Below, piece by piece: positions 1-10,605 of a DNA stretch of 64,000 nucleotides; within the stretch, counting starts at the first letter, position 1, and every line of letters begins with the position of its first letter. This stretch comes from Malus domestica. Lineage: Eukaryota; Streptophyta; Magnoliopsida; Rosales; Rosaceae. Position numbers and translations under genes: made by a program. The notes under the pieces were generated by a model, which was not told where the DNA came from, did not search any database, and worked only from the letters and a program-made list of their open reading frames with translations. Where the stretch lies: NCBI RefSeq assembly GCF_042453785.1, contig NC_091671.1, forward strand, positions 6,642,001-6,706,000. The letters run 5' to 3'.

Positions 1-619
1 CAGTTGACTCTCTTTTGATCTGAAATATTACAAGTACTTAAAAGAAAAGATGGAGCTTTGCATAGAACAAATTGTCACGTTTTCCCTTTCTTTACGACAC
101 TGGCACCAATCCATGCTGCGTAGTTCGTCTAAACCTCACGTTTCACTGCAAAATTGTACTGCAAGTTAAGGAAATTCTATGCATGGTGAACTTTTGTCAA
201 ATAGGGTTGGTTGGTTTTTGGTTTTTGGTTTTGCTCACGCCAATCCACACGACAAGGGCTTCCTCAATGCCCATAGTTTTACACACATATGGATATGATT
301 TTCTTATTCACACCGTTCCCCATGGGAAAGGGTTATTGGCGGTAGCCACTCACGCTAATCTTCACGGCAAGGGCATCTTCATTGCCCATTGTCGAACTCA
401 CACAACAGGCTAGGGGACGGACTTCTTTAGCACAGGTATATAATTATTGTGGGGTTCTGTGTCAATAATACAATGTCATGAGGAGGAAAAATCATTACAT
501 ATGACATTGTATTAATATTGACACGAGACACTACTATAGTGGTGTACCCATAATAGGTAAGTCGTCTTTGCATGCTATGGCTTCTTCACTGCCTATTTAT
601 TAGCTTGGCTTCACTCACT
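1..619. other. Intergenic sequence, no gene recognised
   Basis: I see no convincing coding gene. The longest open frame (72-413, plus) has no recognisable domain; its composition and the repeated phrase 'caagggc..c.tc..tgccca' (near 255 and 370) look like decayed repeat sequence. A hairpin lies at 459-524 and is listed separately. Confidence 0.5.
459..524. repeat. Short foldback hairpin
   Basis: The left stem (459-479, beginning gtgtcaataatacaatg) is the reverse complement of the right stem (501-524) apart from a small bulge, with a loop of about 21 bases. It is probably a small foldback element or the core of a larger MITE, since weak inverted similarity continues outward. No target duplication was identified. 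Confidence 0.55.
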
Positions 620-1080
620 GTTTTAGAAATCTCCGCCTAGCACCTAGGTGACACTAAATTGTTGATCACCGTCTCAATTAATCCATGGAAGTTTGTAAAT
701 TTAAAAATGACGCCTAGACCTGCTTAGGCGCCCACCTAACCCGCCCAAACCCGCCTAGGTTGCGATTCTCATTTAGACATAAAACAAATATCTTTCATTT
801 TGCATTTTATTTATTTCAATAAATTGTAAGAGACTTGTTAAATACTTAGATGAACACAAATTATATGCTTGTTGCTCGTGTTTTCATTATGTTCTAAATA
901 CTTTATAATCTATTTTGCAACTTTTGTATCTCAATGAAATTATGTACTTTATAAGTATAACCATACACTTATTTATACGATATATAACAAATTTACTTAA
1001 ATCCTCCTAGTCAGCCTAGGCCCTGCCTAGGCGCTAGGTCCCAACCTGCCGCTCGACTAGCGTCTAGGGTCATTTAGAAC
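620..1080. mobile_element. Non-autonomous element of the CCTAGGCG-rich family, copy 1
   Basis: This is the first of three dispersed copies, the others being at 27145-27636 and 41193-41665. All share GTTYTAAAAAT-like left and ATTTTTAGAAC-like right termini, subterminal clusters of CGCCTAGGCGCC-like palindromes, and an AT-rich centre containing ttcaataaattgtaagaga. There is no coding capacity. The short inverted termini suggest a DNA-transposon derivative, but the superfamily is not clear and I could not settle a target duplication. This copy is the most diverged at its left end. Confidence 0.6.
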
Positions 1081-2067
1081 CTTTGTCTCATCTAGTTATT
1101 TGTCATGCCATTATCGGAACCCAAGTTAAATCTACTCTGACACTTGGGCATGTTCGACTGCAGCTTCTAGAGAAGGTTGAACGAGTTCACCATTGTGTGG
1201 CATTTCAAGTTGCTAATACAGGTTATGTGTAAAATTATCTCCATATAGCCTTGTATAAGTGTTCCCCATACTTGACGTTCGGAGTACGGGAATCTCTATC
1301 GCTGTATTATATGTGAGCGGGCGCGAAGACACTAGCAAGTTACTAGGTGTCTCACATCGTCTTGGTTTGCAAACATGAAGTTAGGTGCAACCTACATCTC
1401 CATTGTAAGACTTGTTTTGAGTTGGGCGCGACCCAAAGAAAATACCACCTTACTATGTGCCTGTGTGGACCATAGGTGTGACATGCTTAATGCATTTTTT
1501 ATAATTCTTTTCTAAAAATCAGCATAGAATCATATTGGCGTAAAAGTTCTCTCAATTTCTCGATTCAACTTCCACTCTTTCTCTCTTTTTTTCCACTTTT
1601 CTTCTCGTTGTTATCGTCGATCACACCTTATATGCATCTCTCTCCCACATAAATTATAAGGTCTCGTTTGATGCTAAGATGGAATTAGCTATGCAGAAAA
1701 TTTATCCCTTTAATTTCTATAAAAATCTTGGAAGACCGGATATAATTTAGTTTTTTTTCATAATCGACTGCTTTCAACTTGAAAATTTTTTAGAAGTTAA
1801 CATTCATTTATTTCTTTAACATATTAATTCTAATAAGTTATTTAGTTTTATTCAATCTTGGACATCAAACAATGCCAAAAATGTCAGCAATCATATGGAA
1901 CACAAATTCCAATCCTCTTTGGGCTTTGTTTTCCTAGTTTGTTAAACGTTAAGCTCCAATAGACCTAGTTGGCTAACCATCTCCACTTGCCCCTTTTAAA
2001 ACTCTAGTCTCAACTAACTGCAGGTTATGGTACTGGCACGTGTCCTATTCAAATCCGTGTAACTGAT
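1081..2067. other. Intergenic sequence, probable old repeat debris
   Basis: No gene is recognisable. Around 1130-1500 the text has a retroelement-like flavour (tgtctcacatcgtcttgg and similar phrases), but no termini or motifs allow a family call. The rest is AT-rich. Confidence 0.4.
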
Positions 2068-2240
2068 GAGAGATTTTTCAATATGACTGAAACACAGGAT
2101 GATACACCACGTGTCACTATACAAATGATGAGATATGTGTGTTAAAAAGTTAATAACTTATAAAATACAATTTTCATCATTTATATGAAAACACATAATG
2201 TACTATTCGTGTTCCGATCACAATAAAAAAAATTTCGTAG
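2068..2240. mobile_element. Foldback MITE (gagagatttttcaatatg family), copy 1
   Basis: The sequence starts gagagatttttcaatatga and ends with a partly complementary ttgtgatcgg-type terminus read on the other strand. A second copy sits at 63330-63500, with the same central 'gtgtgttaaaaa.ttaataactta' phrase. It is non-coding. Its closeness upstream of the TSP9-like gene means it could contribute promoter sequence. Confidence 0.5.
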
Positions 2241-2341
2241 AACTATCCCTCATCTTACAAAATACCCTTTATTTATTTTTCCTCCTTGTAGAATTTACAG
2301 ACAGCAGCAAAAATATTGGCCAAAAATATTAGAGGAATGAG

Positions 2342-2347
2342 GATAAG
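2342..2347 (+). promoter_or_regulatory. I-box-like GATAAG upstream of the TSP9-like gene
   Basis: GATAAG lies about 200 bases before the TSP9-like start codon. I-boxes are common in promoters of light-regulated photosynthesis genes. A single hexamer is weak evidence by itself; it is listed because the gene product is expected to be photosynthetic. Confidence 0.3.
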
Positions 2348-2547
2348 ACACTTGTGGAGAGCTTGTGCTACAAACACATCCATTCAAATCTAAGTCACCA
2401 TACAAAATCCATCCAGCGGCTCACATTCACTGAAAAAAAAGTGAGGAGGATACATTATCCTACTCACTTTGCTTCCCTCCTCTTATTCACTCCCAACTAT
2501 TCCAAACTTTCATACCATTTTCCTCTAGAGACTCAAACAAGCTTAAC

Positions 2548-2829
2548 ATGGCTTCCTTGACAATGGTCTTTCCTCCGGTGGTGACTGGCAGAGCAACCGG
2601 CCAAGTGTACGCTGCAACGGAGGCCAAGGGAGGAAGCAAACAAGAGAAGGGTCCGTTTGATTGGATTCTCGGAGGGCTAGCAAAGGAGGACCAGCTGCTG
2701 GAGGTTGATCCAATCCTGAAGAAGGTTGAGGACAAGAATGGTTCCGTCAGCGGCGGCAAGGGCACTGTGGCTGTGCCGCCGAAGAAGAAGCAGGGTGGCT
2801 TTGGAGGCCTTTTTGCCAAGAAGGACTGA
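2548..2829 (+). CDS. TSP9: Thylakoid soluble phosphoprotein TSP9-like
   Basis: This is an uninterrupted 93-codon gene. The N-terminal part is rich in Ser, Thr, Val and Ala with few acidic residues, as expected of a plastid transit peptide. The body has the features I associate with the TSP9 family: KGG followed by an FDWILGGLAKEDQ segment, a DPILKKVE motif, and a C-terminal lysine/glycine tail ending GGFGGLFAKKD. In spinach and Arabidopsis (At3g47070, from memory) TSP9 is a small, largely disordered, basic thylakoid protein. It is phosphorylated in the light and associates with light-harvesting complexes and photosystem supercomplexes. The start follows a short A/C-rich leader, with no upstream ATG in frame. 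In Arabidopsis TSP9 neighbours FTSH7; here the FtsH gene is about 19 kb away, with other genes between. The identification is from recalled motifs, not a search. Confidence 0.75.
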   Translation: MASLTMVFPPVVTGRATGQVYAATEAKGGSKQEKGPFDWILGGLAKEDQLLEVDPILKKVEDKNGSVSGGKGTVAVPPKKKQGGFGGLFAKKD

Positions 2830-3990
2830 TCATTTCAGGCAGTATTCTGTGTCTAATTTGCTTTCTGTACTCATTGATCATTGTGAAACATGTTAAGCAT
2901 GTTAAATTCTTCACCTGTCTCTGCATCTAAAGATCTTCATTTTAATATCCATTTTTGATCAGCTGGTAGATAATATATATGATATATTTTGGAAATTAGA
3001 ATAAATTGTGGCAAATGGGGTTATGATCTGTTGATGTTTTCCTTGTGAGAAATGATTTTCACACACCTTTTTTCTCTCTCTACTTTAATTATGACATGTA
3101 GAGTACCGCTTCAATATCCGGTATTTGGAAAGATCTCTCCAAATCATGTGATAAGAAAAAACCAAACATTCTAATCCCACACCACCAAAGTGGTGAAGAT
3201 TAGTAGAATGCTTTAGGAGATAAACTTTAGTGGGGTCGCCTGACCAACCATGTGGTCAAACCACTCTCACAAGCGAACGAGCCTCTTGTATTTGAATACC
3301 ATTTGGCCCGCGTAAGTGCAACTCTCAATGCACGGATCTCACGCCTTGTGACAGCACTGGACTGGTATACTTATTTGATGACTTCACAAACCCTAGAGCT
3401 TCTGTAATCGTCTTCCTTTCTTTGTTTTCCGAAGGACGTTCGAACTTGATTTTCACCGATGACACCTTAGATCCGATGATAAGTTTTCTCTGTTCTTTAA
3501 AAGGAATCGCTAACAAAAAAATTTGACCTCTACGAGAACTTAATTAGTCAAAATTAGAAAAATTAGCAGCTTGTTAGCATCTAATAGACTAATTCATTGC
3601 ATCAGTAGGCAACAAACAACAACAACCAAGCCTTATTCCACTAAGTTTTATTCCACTAAGTGGGTCGGCGGTATGAATTCTAGAACACCACTGTTCTCAG
3701 GTTTGCATCACCAGGCAATGCTTGGAAATTTTGCATTATACCATAATTAAGGACACCAAATTACAAACGATAACCATATGCATAGCAGCATAGGCATAGC
3801 TCTCCAATTTTATGCATCAAACTTCTGTACAATACCATGAACTTTGTTTTTCGAGTTTCTTTTGTTACAAACTAGGAGTCGATTTATATAAGAACGGTAG
3901 TTGGAACAGAAATTCATCGTAAATCCAAGGAGAATGTTTGGCTATAGAAGTTGACCTTGAAAGAGAACAAGAGTTGATGAACTCAATGCA
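2830..3990. other. Intergenic region between the TSP9-like gene and the inverted duplication
   Basis: It holds the TSP9 3' flank (about 2830-2990) and non-coding sequence. A minus-strand open frame at 3325-3516 has no recognisable domain and I do not support it as a gene. A short RTE-type LINE scrap is listed separately. Confidence 0.5.
3608..3682 (-). mobile_element. Short RTE-type LINE scrap
   Basis: The phrase caacaacaaccaagcctta, followed by ccactaag..gggtcggc, is a widespread plant sequence that I associate with the 3' region of RTE-clade LINEs. Only about 75 bases are recognisable. It includes a local duplication of 'ttattccactaag'. Strand is assigned by comparison with the longer remnant at 49385-49770. 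Confidence 0.4.
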
Positions 3991-4250
3991 ATCACTGCCC
4001 TAATTTGCTCACATAAGGGATAACTGAACCAAATAGATACATTTGTGTTGGATTTCATTTGCGAATTTTACGACAAATACAAAAACGATGGAGAGTGTTT
4101 CGAAACCAGCCTGCAACATGACTCGGTTGCAATCCTAACAAGGCATGGACAGTTGATCGCACTGTTAGGGATGAACTGAGATGAAACCTCCTCATAGGTT
4201 AATCTGGGGGCCGAAAATGTGTTAACAAAAACAGCACTTTATCTGTCTCG

Positions 4251-5721
4251 TCACTCGGCTGCATCAGAACTCTCATCTGCTGCCGTCCCTGCAATCCAAA
4301 ATCGAAAAACGAAACCAAATCAACAAGAGGAAATTCCAAGAAAAGATCATCACCATCCTATACAACGTTTTCCTCTCCGTAAAAGTACACAGAAAACCCA
4401 TGACTGGTTCGATGTAAAAATGTGAGTAATGTTTGATACAAACTTGTTTCCGTAATCTAATCACCCATCATTTTGCTACACGTCCCAGCTTGCAAGAATC
4501 AATAAATATGAGTTTGATAAAGAGAAACCGCATTGCCCCCTGCACCCGAAATCCTGTATTCGATTCCCCCCTCCATTAACATCGCACCTGAAATCCTGTA
4601 TTTGATAAATAAACAACCACACTGCACCTTGTCCCCGAGTTTCTATGTTCGTCTCCCCCCTCCCTAATATCGGTTATAAGGAACAGAAAAACCACATTGC
4701 CCGCAAACTTGTTATCCTCCACGTCCGAAATTTGGAATCAAATTAACCGCGGCATTGCTAACAATATGCATACATGTGTTGTGTTCTTATGCTCAATTCA
4801 AAAAATTGCAATCAATACTAAAAGACTGCAGCAAAAACTAGTTCTACAAATGCAGATAAACGAAACAAACCCGAATCAAATCATATCAAACCAGCTTCAA
4901 AAAATGGCGTAAGAGACTTAACCTTCAACTTCAACTCCTCCTTCTTCTTCCTCCTCCTCCTCCTCGTCCTCTGTCTCGCCGTCGTAATCAACCCCGTACC
5001 TTGCATTCAGATAATCCACAATCTCCGGCGTCATGATCAGCTTATCCGCATTCAAAATATCAAACAAATTCAAAGTCCTCCGCGTCAGCGTCTTCAAAGT
5101 CCCAATATTTCTGCTCGAAAGCCTCACATTGTTCGCCACCTCCGTCACCAGAAACGTCGTCTTCTCCTTCGGGTCCGAACCCCACCTCTTCATTGCCGCT
5201 ATAAACTCTGCCGTCTTCGGCTTCTCAAGCCTCTCGAACTCGTCGCTGAAATCCTCCACCTATCGTGTTCTCCGCGGCGCTCGCCACCCCCGTCGAAATC
5301 GCCAGCCGCTTCTCCTTCCGATTGATCTTGATGCTCCAATCCCTGGGCTTGGGTCCGAACACAACCCCACCGCCCGGTCGTAGCGGGTAAGGTTTTCTCC
5401 CTCCTCCGCTGACCTCTGCGTGGGTGAGGGTGGATGCTGTGCCGCGGCGCTTGTTCTGGAGGTCCGTGATGATGGCGCGGTGACGACGGCGCCCGCGGTG
5501 TGGCGGAGTGCGTACTTGAGGTCGAGGAAAGTTTACCCAACTTTTTCGCCGGTGAAGGAGAGGACTGGGAGGGTGGCGAGCTCGGCGGAGACGGAGAGGG
5601 GTTTAGAGATTTTGAGAGAATTGTTGGGTGCGAGGGCAGAGAGGGGTTTGTGGGAGGAGGAGGGGAGGAAGATTGAGGAGTTGAAGAAGGAGAGCGATAA
5701 GTGCGCTGCGGAGGTCGCCAT
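4251..5721 (-). pseudogene. Broken copy of the plastid ribosomal protein L4 gene
   Basis: This is the left-arm counterpart of the intact RPL4 at 12275-13789. The start codon (5719-5721), the transit-peptide region and the acidic C-terminal part are easy to recognise, and the 38-base last exon is kept (4251-4288). Reading is lost several times: a Gly-Glu pair has become Gly-stop soon after residue 60; one base is missing in the following Val-His region; 45 bases are gone between two CCCGC repeats, removing the conserved TGRARQGS segment; and two bases are missing before the EDFSDEF segment. A functional L4 cannot be made. Its neighbour in the arm, the Josephin-like gene, is intact, so decay is selective for the redundant RPL4 copy. 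Confidence 0.88.
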
Positions 5722-6740
5722 TGTTGGAGAGCTCAAGCTCGAGTGAGAGAGTTTATGACTGGTGTTGAAATTTGCTATCCACTACCACTGCGCCCACTGC
5801 CTATCCGTTGGGCGCCAGGCGCGTCTTTGTATAAACGACGTGTCGTGGATTTTCACATAATGTTATACGACCTTGCGCTTTTCCTCGACTATATGATGGT
5901 ATTGCATGCATGTGGGCTTGGGTGTTCTTGGGCCGGTCCACTTAAAAATCCAATCGTGCTTGGGCTGACCCGCTTGTACCTTAACTGAGTAAAGCAGTTA
6001 CCCATACTTGACCCGAAAATAAAAAAAGCAGTTACCCGTACAAGTAAAGTTTTATATTCGATTTTCCTGCTCTATATAACAATTTAGTTTAGTTGTGGTT
6101 TTACAGAAGAATTTACATTGAACAAGTTCATCATCACATGGTGTTCCAATCAAATGTATCGTGTAAGTTTCTCTATTTGTTATAAATTATAATACATTAT
6201 TGAACTGAATTGTTGAGAGATTTTTTAGTATGCCAGGACACATGTCAGTACACCAAATATTATAATTCAAATAGTTGAAAATTTTATTTTTAAGCTTCAC
6301 CAATTATATTATTATACCTATTGTATCGGGTTGTTGTTTCTGACATAATAAAAAATCTCTCTGAACTGTGACGATAATTTCGTGAGTTGCCATGATTTTG
6401 AGCTTTTGTCCGGCCTTTCAAAACCGGCTTAGTTCGCCAGAAAACAATGGGCCATAACACCACCTCAGTAAAACAATGGCCCACGACCCATTCGCCTCGC
6501 TCTCCTTCTGATGACGCGTCCCTACCCAACTTCAAACAAAATTCAACTTCCTTGGCCACTTCGCAGTTCGGTTTCTGCACACAGCCAAAAGCTACAACAA
6601 CCTTTTGGATTTATCTTTCTACGATTTATCCATTCTGGTGAGAAAGTAAAAAAGTTTCTGCGTTCACACCCAGTCGGTGGTTCGCCCCTTGAATTCATAC
6701 TTTCTCTCGTTAAAAGAACTGGAATTTTGAGAAATTGGAA
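5722..6740. promoter_or_regulatory. Shared upstream region between the RPL4 pseudogene and the left Josephin-like gene
   Basis: This one-kilobase divergent intergenic segment is the counterpart of 11403-12274 in the right arm. It keeps GGCCCA/TGGGCC motifs near 6447-6485, which resemble site II elements of ribosomal and housekeeping promoters. No other gene is visible inside it. Confidence 0.45.
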
Positions 6741-7539
6741 ATGGCGACCGACACCAATTCCCAAATCTATCACGAGCGGCAGAAGCTACAGTTTTGCCTC
6801 TTGCACTCGCTCAACAATCTTTTCCAGGTACCCTTTTCACAACCCATCTCTCTCGTTCCCTCTCTTTAATCTACTTCATGTTTGAATTTTGTTTTTATTA
6901 GGAGAAAGGTAATAGAAGAATACCGACTAATTATTTCTGCCCAAAACGATCATTCTGCTTTAATTTTATGATTTTAGACAACCTTAATTTGTATTTTTCG
7001 GTTTTAATTTGCTTATTTGATTTGAGTATTAAGTGGGTTTGATGTTAATTATCGAAAAAATGTATGTAGAACAGAAAAACGATGCATTTACTCGATCAAG
7101 CCTGAATGAGATTGCTGAAAAACTTATGCTTGAAGAACCCAACAAGGAAAAATGGACACCCTTTTCTGTGCTCTTTAAACCCCATCATAATTCACTCACT
7201 GGAAACTATGACATAAATGTGCTAATTGCTGCTTTAGAAGACAAGGGGAAGAATGTGGTTTGGCATGATCGGCGTAATGGGGCATCTTCAATTGATCTAG
7301 ATGGGCCTGAAGATGCTAATTTGATGGGTATTCTGCTTAATGTTCCTGTTAGAATGTTTGCCGGGTTGTGGAAAAGTAGACATTGGGTAACGTTGAGGAA
7401 GATTGGTGGGGTTTGGTACAATTTGGATAGCGAACTTGTTGCTCCTGAGGTCTTTGAAGATGCTGAAAAGGTTAGAGAATTCTTGGATTACATGATTGGA
7501 CATGGTGGAGAAGTTTTGCTTGTTATGAATAATAAATAG
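6741..7539 (+). CDS. JOSL: Josephin-like deubiquitinase, left copy (two exons)
   Basis: Exon 1 is 6741-6827 (29 codons, ending LNNLFQ before GTACCC) and exon 2 is 7075-7539 after an ACAG acceptor; the frame joins cleanly to give 183 residues. It is a single Josephin domain, the ataxin-3-type cysteine protease fold that cleaves ubiquitin linkages, with no ubiquitin-interacting motifs. The expected catalytic residues are present: Cys19 in QFCLLHSLNN, His132 in SRHWVTLRK, and Asp147 in WYNLDS, where ataxin-3 has Asn. It corresponds to Arabidopsis JOSL (At2g29640, from memory). The right-arm copy differs at only a handful of residues (for example SSI/SKI and EVF/AAF). Both copies look functional and face each other tail to tail. 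Confidence 0.88.
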
Positions 7540-8464
7540 TAATTTTCTTTTTACTTGAGTCAAAACATCCTTTTACTTGAATCAAAGTAATCTGATAGGA
7601 TGTTCAAATAACTCTATATAAACTCTGCTTGTAACAAACTCAATTTACATTCAGCTTAGAGAAGAAACAGTTTTGTTTCTTTTTCGTTTTCAGTTTGTTC
7701 CTATGCCCTGTGTGTATTCTGCTTCAGTGCTTAAGATTATTGAGGAGATGTTGGAATTAACAGGATGATGCATTGGGTGGTAAGGATGCTACTAAATGAT
7801 TTATGTGCTTGCATATCTGGTCTTGAAAGGGATTCTCCATTAATCTTGACGCGTTTGGTGGCTTCTGAGTTGATTTTTTCTGAGGTGAAATGTTAGTAGT
7901 TAAGGGCAATGTTCTCTTAGTAAACATCTGGATACTCATAGAAAAGATTGAGTTTGGTTTCATATGAATGTGGATCATATGCTTGACATAGTATGAGATA
8001 TTTTTGCACAACATTTTGTGCGAATTTGATCAAGAAATTGATTTCAAGTTGTCGCTAATCAGTATCGTTTGATACTTGACTAATGATATGTCTGACAGGG
8101 AAAGTTTGGATGGATTGATTGTGCTTTTTCCAAGTTTTGTTGACCACTTTCTTGCTCTATAGAAAATATAACTTAGTTTTGGATCTGTGACCGTTTGTTA
8201 ACCATTTTGTTTTTAATTTCCATTTTTTGGTTAGAGATAGAGGCTAAATACAGGGGAGAAAGGCGGATACAGGAAATTGGTGGAAGGGATGCGCAAGAAA
8301 TGTATACAGAATGGTACATAATATAAAAATTAGAAACAATTATAGATCTCACTTTCAAGTTTTTGTTTTAGATATTCTGTTTCATTTCTCTCCCCCACCG
8401 TTCTTCGCCCCTTTTCCCTTCATATCCTTCCGCTCGTCCTAGCACAAACAACGAAACTAAAACT
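7540..8464. other. Josephin-like 3' flank within the left arm
   Basis: This non-coding stretch is matched in the right arm by 9765-10605. It contains the Josephin-like 3' untranslated region and downstream sequence. No independent gene is supported; short open frames here are conserved only because the whole arm is duplicated. Confidence 0.6.
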
Positions 8465-9067
8465 TGTTGGGTTTTTTAGCCATGATGAGTTGTCGTAAGT
8501 TTATTAGGAATTATTGTCTTAAGTGGATTAAATTGTCTTAAGTCTATTAGAGGTCGCACTTGGTGCGATGGCAAGTGCCTTCGCCCATGAGCGGTAGGTC
8601 TCGGGTTCGAGACTTGGGAGCAGCCTCTCCATAAAATGGGGGTAAAGCTAGCCGACATTCACCTTTCCCAGACCCTGCGTAAAGCGGGAACCTTGTGCAC
8701 TGGGTACGACCTTTAATTGAATTAGTTTTTTTCCAATTGAAGTGATTTTTCCAATCGGAGTTGGTTTCTCGGAGGAGGAGTTATAACTGGGTTCCAATTA
8801 GGATTAGTATTCCTTACTGAAGAATACCTTTATTATATCTATATAAAGAAGCTTTGCACGAGTTTTGAATTGGAGCAAACTAATAAGTTGTATACCACTT
8901 AAGAAGTTAGAGTGAGAGAATATTGTAAGGGCAAAGTGTGCGAGAGAAAATAGAAAAGAAAAGGATACGAGTGTATTTTTTGTTCTTGTTTTTTCAAGTT
9001 TTTCGTCAAGTCTTAATCTTAGAAGTTTGGCAAGATTATTCTTTGTACTCATTATTGATATAGAGAA
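8465..9067 (+). mobile_element. Partial LTR (left-arm copy)
   Basis: It begins TGTTGGGTTTTTTAG, directly after the same flanking bases that border the complete solo LTR of the right arm, and ends where the inverted duplication ends. It corresponds to roughly the first 425 bases of the 532-base LTR, plus an inserted SINE. It is a fossil, and its presence at the same site in both arms shows the LTR predates the duplication. Confidence 0.8.
8552..8714 (+). mobile_element. tRNA-derived SINE (Au-like 3' half)
   Basis: It starts GGTCGCACTTGGTGCGATGG, with an A-box-like TGGTGCGATGG and a B-box-like GGTTCGAGACT, both RNA polymerase III promoter elements. The 3' half (CAGACCCTGCGTAAAGCGGG, then GTGCACTGGGTACGACCTTT) closely recalls the plant Au SINE tail. 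It lies inside the left-arm LTR and is absent from the right arm, so it inserted after the duplication. There is no clean target duplication; about 16 extra bases (tcttaagtctattaga) precede it and resemble sequence 30-40 bases upstream. Confidence 0.8.
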
Positions 9068-9334
9068 AGTAGAGGTTTGAATGTACTAAGATAACATCGA
9101 AAGATGAACAGCACTCAAGTTTTAAAACCCCGTTGAAATCATAACATAACATGCACTAGCTCTCTAGATCATCAACTTGTCATTAAACAAACTATCTTAT
9201 GGTGCCCATACCATTCCGTTTTAGTTTTGTTGTGGATATTGCGTTTAAGAATGGAAAAAACAAAACAAACTCGGACAACCGAAAACAAAATAACCAAGAC
9301 AGATCACACTAAGAATTAACGTGGTTCATCTATA
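9068..9334. other. Spacer of the inverted duplication
   Basis: Bases 9068-9227 have no counterpart in the other arm. Bases 9228-9334 are the remainder of the right-arm solo LTR. The duplication breakpoint therefore lies within the LTR. No gene is present. Confidence 0.75.
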
Positions 9335-9759
9335 TTCTCTATATCAATAATGAGTACAAAGAATAATCTTGCCAAACCTCTTAAGATAAAGACTTGACAG
9401 AATACTTGAAAAAACAAGAACAAAAAATACACTCTTATCCTTTTCTTTTCTCTCACACACATTGCCCTTACAATATTCTCTCACTCTAACTTCTTGAGTG
9501 GTATACAACTTATTATTTTACTCCAATTCAAAACTCGTGCAAAGCTTCTTTATATAGATATAATAAAGATATTCTTCAATAAGGAATACTAATCCTAATT
9601 GGAACCTAGTTATAAATCATTCTCTAAGAAACCAACTCCGATTGGAAAAATCACTTCAATTGGAAAAAAACTAATTCAATTACGAAAACAATTTAATCCA
9701 CTTAAGACAATAATTTCTAATAGACTTAAGACAACTCATCATAGCTAAAAAACCCAACA
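9228..9759 (-). mobile_element. Solo LTR with 5-bp target duplication
   Basis: It is bounded by TGTTG...CAACA inverted ends and by direct AGTTT repeats at 9223-9227 and 9760-9764. No internal retrotransposon coding sequence is attached, so it is a solo LTR left by recombination. On the minus strand it begins TGTTGGGTTTTTTAGC. Bases near its minus-strand end (taattcttagtgtgatctg) resemble LTRs of plant copia-type elements, but the lineage is not certain. A partial copy sits in the left arm. Confidence 0.8.
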
Positions 9760-9764
9760 AGTTT

Positions 9765-10605
9765 TAGTTTCGTTGTTTGTGATAAGATGAGTGGGAGGAT
9801 ATGAAGGGAAAAGGGGTGAAGAACGGTGGATGGAGAGTGTTGGGAGAGAGAAATGAAAGAGAATATCTAAAACAAAAACTTGAAAGTAAAAATTATAATT
9901 GTTTCTAATTTTTATATTATTTACCATTCCGTGTACATTCTTGCGCATCTCTTCCACCAATTTCCTGTATTTGCCTTTCTCCCCTGTATTTAACCTCTAT
10001 CTCTAACCAAAAAATGAAAACTAAAAACGAAATGGTTAACAAACGGTCCCAAATCCAAAACTAAGTTCTATTTTCTACAGAGCAAGAAAGTGGTTAACAA
10101 AACTTGGAAAAAGCACAATCAATCCATCCAAACTTTCCCTTTCAAACGTAGCATCAAACGATACTGATTAGCGACAACTTGAAATCAATTTCCTGATCAA
10201 AATTTGTGCAAAAATATCTCATACTATGTCAAGCACATGATCCATATTCATTTGAAACCAAACTCAATCTTTTCTAATGAGTATCCAGATGTCTACTAAG
10301 AGAACATTGCCCTTAACTACTAACATTTCACCTCAAAAGCCACCAAACGCGTCAAGATTAATGGAGAATCCTTTCCAAGACCAGATATGCAAGCACATAA
10401 ATCATTTAGTAGCATCCTTACCACCCAATGCATTATCCTACTAATTCCAACATCTCCTCAATAATGTTAAGCACTGAAACAGAATACACACAGGAACAAA
10501 CTGAAAACGAAAAAGAAACAAAACAGTTTCTTCTTACAAGCAGAGTTTATATACAGTCATTTGAAAATCCTATCAGATTACTTTGATTCAAGTAAAAGAA
10601 AATTA
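9765..10605. other. Josephin-like 3' flank within the right arm
   Basis: This is the right-arm counterpart of 7540-8464: the 3' flank of the right Josephin-like gene. No independent gene is supported. Confidence 0.6.

Larger units (their letters stand above)
3991..9067 (+). repeat. Left arm of a ~5 kb inverted duplication
   Basis: From about 3991 to 9067 the sequence is the reverse complement of 14049 back to 9335. In one stretch compared base by base (about 360 bases near 4080-4450 against 13620-13990) I counted about 8 substitutions, so roughly 98% identity there; the RPL4 part is less alike. The arm holds, in order, the RPL4 last-exon region, RPL4 pseudogene (minus), Josephin-like gene (plus), and the first part of an LTR carrying a SINE. 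It is about 360 bases longer than the right arm, partly because of that SINE. Confidence 0.9.

Noticed and set aside
72-413. 113-codon open frame at the window start
   Set aside because: No domain, internal repetition typical of repeat DNA, and no splice or promoter context.
4219-4425. Open frame of 68 codons conserved in both arms (mirrored at 13615-13821)
   Set aside because: It is antisense to the RPL4 last-exon and 3' region; the similarity follows from the whole arm being duplicated, and no domain is seen.
5420-5746. Plus-strand open frame over the RPL4 pseudogene
   Set aside because: It is antisense to GC-rich RPL4 coding sequence; the equivalent frame appears on the opposite strand of the intact gene.
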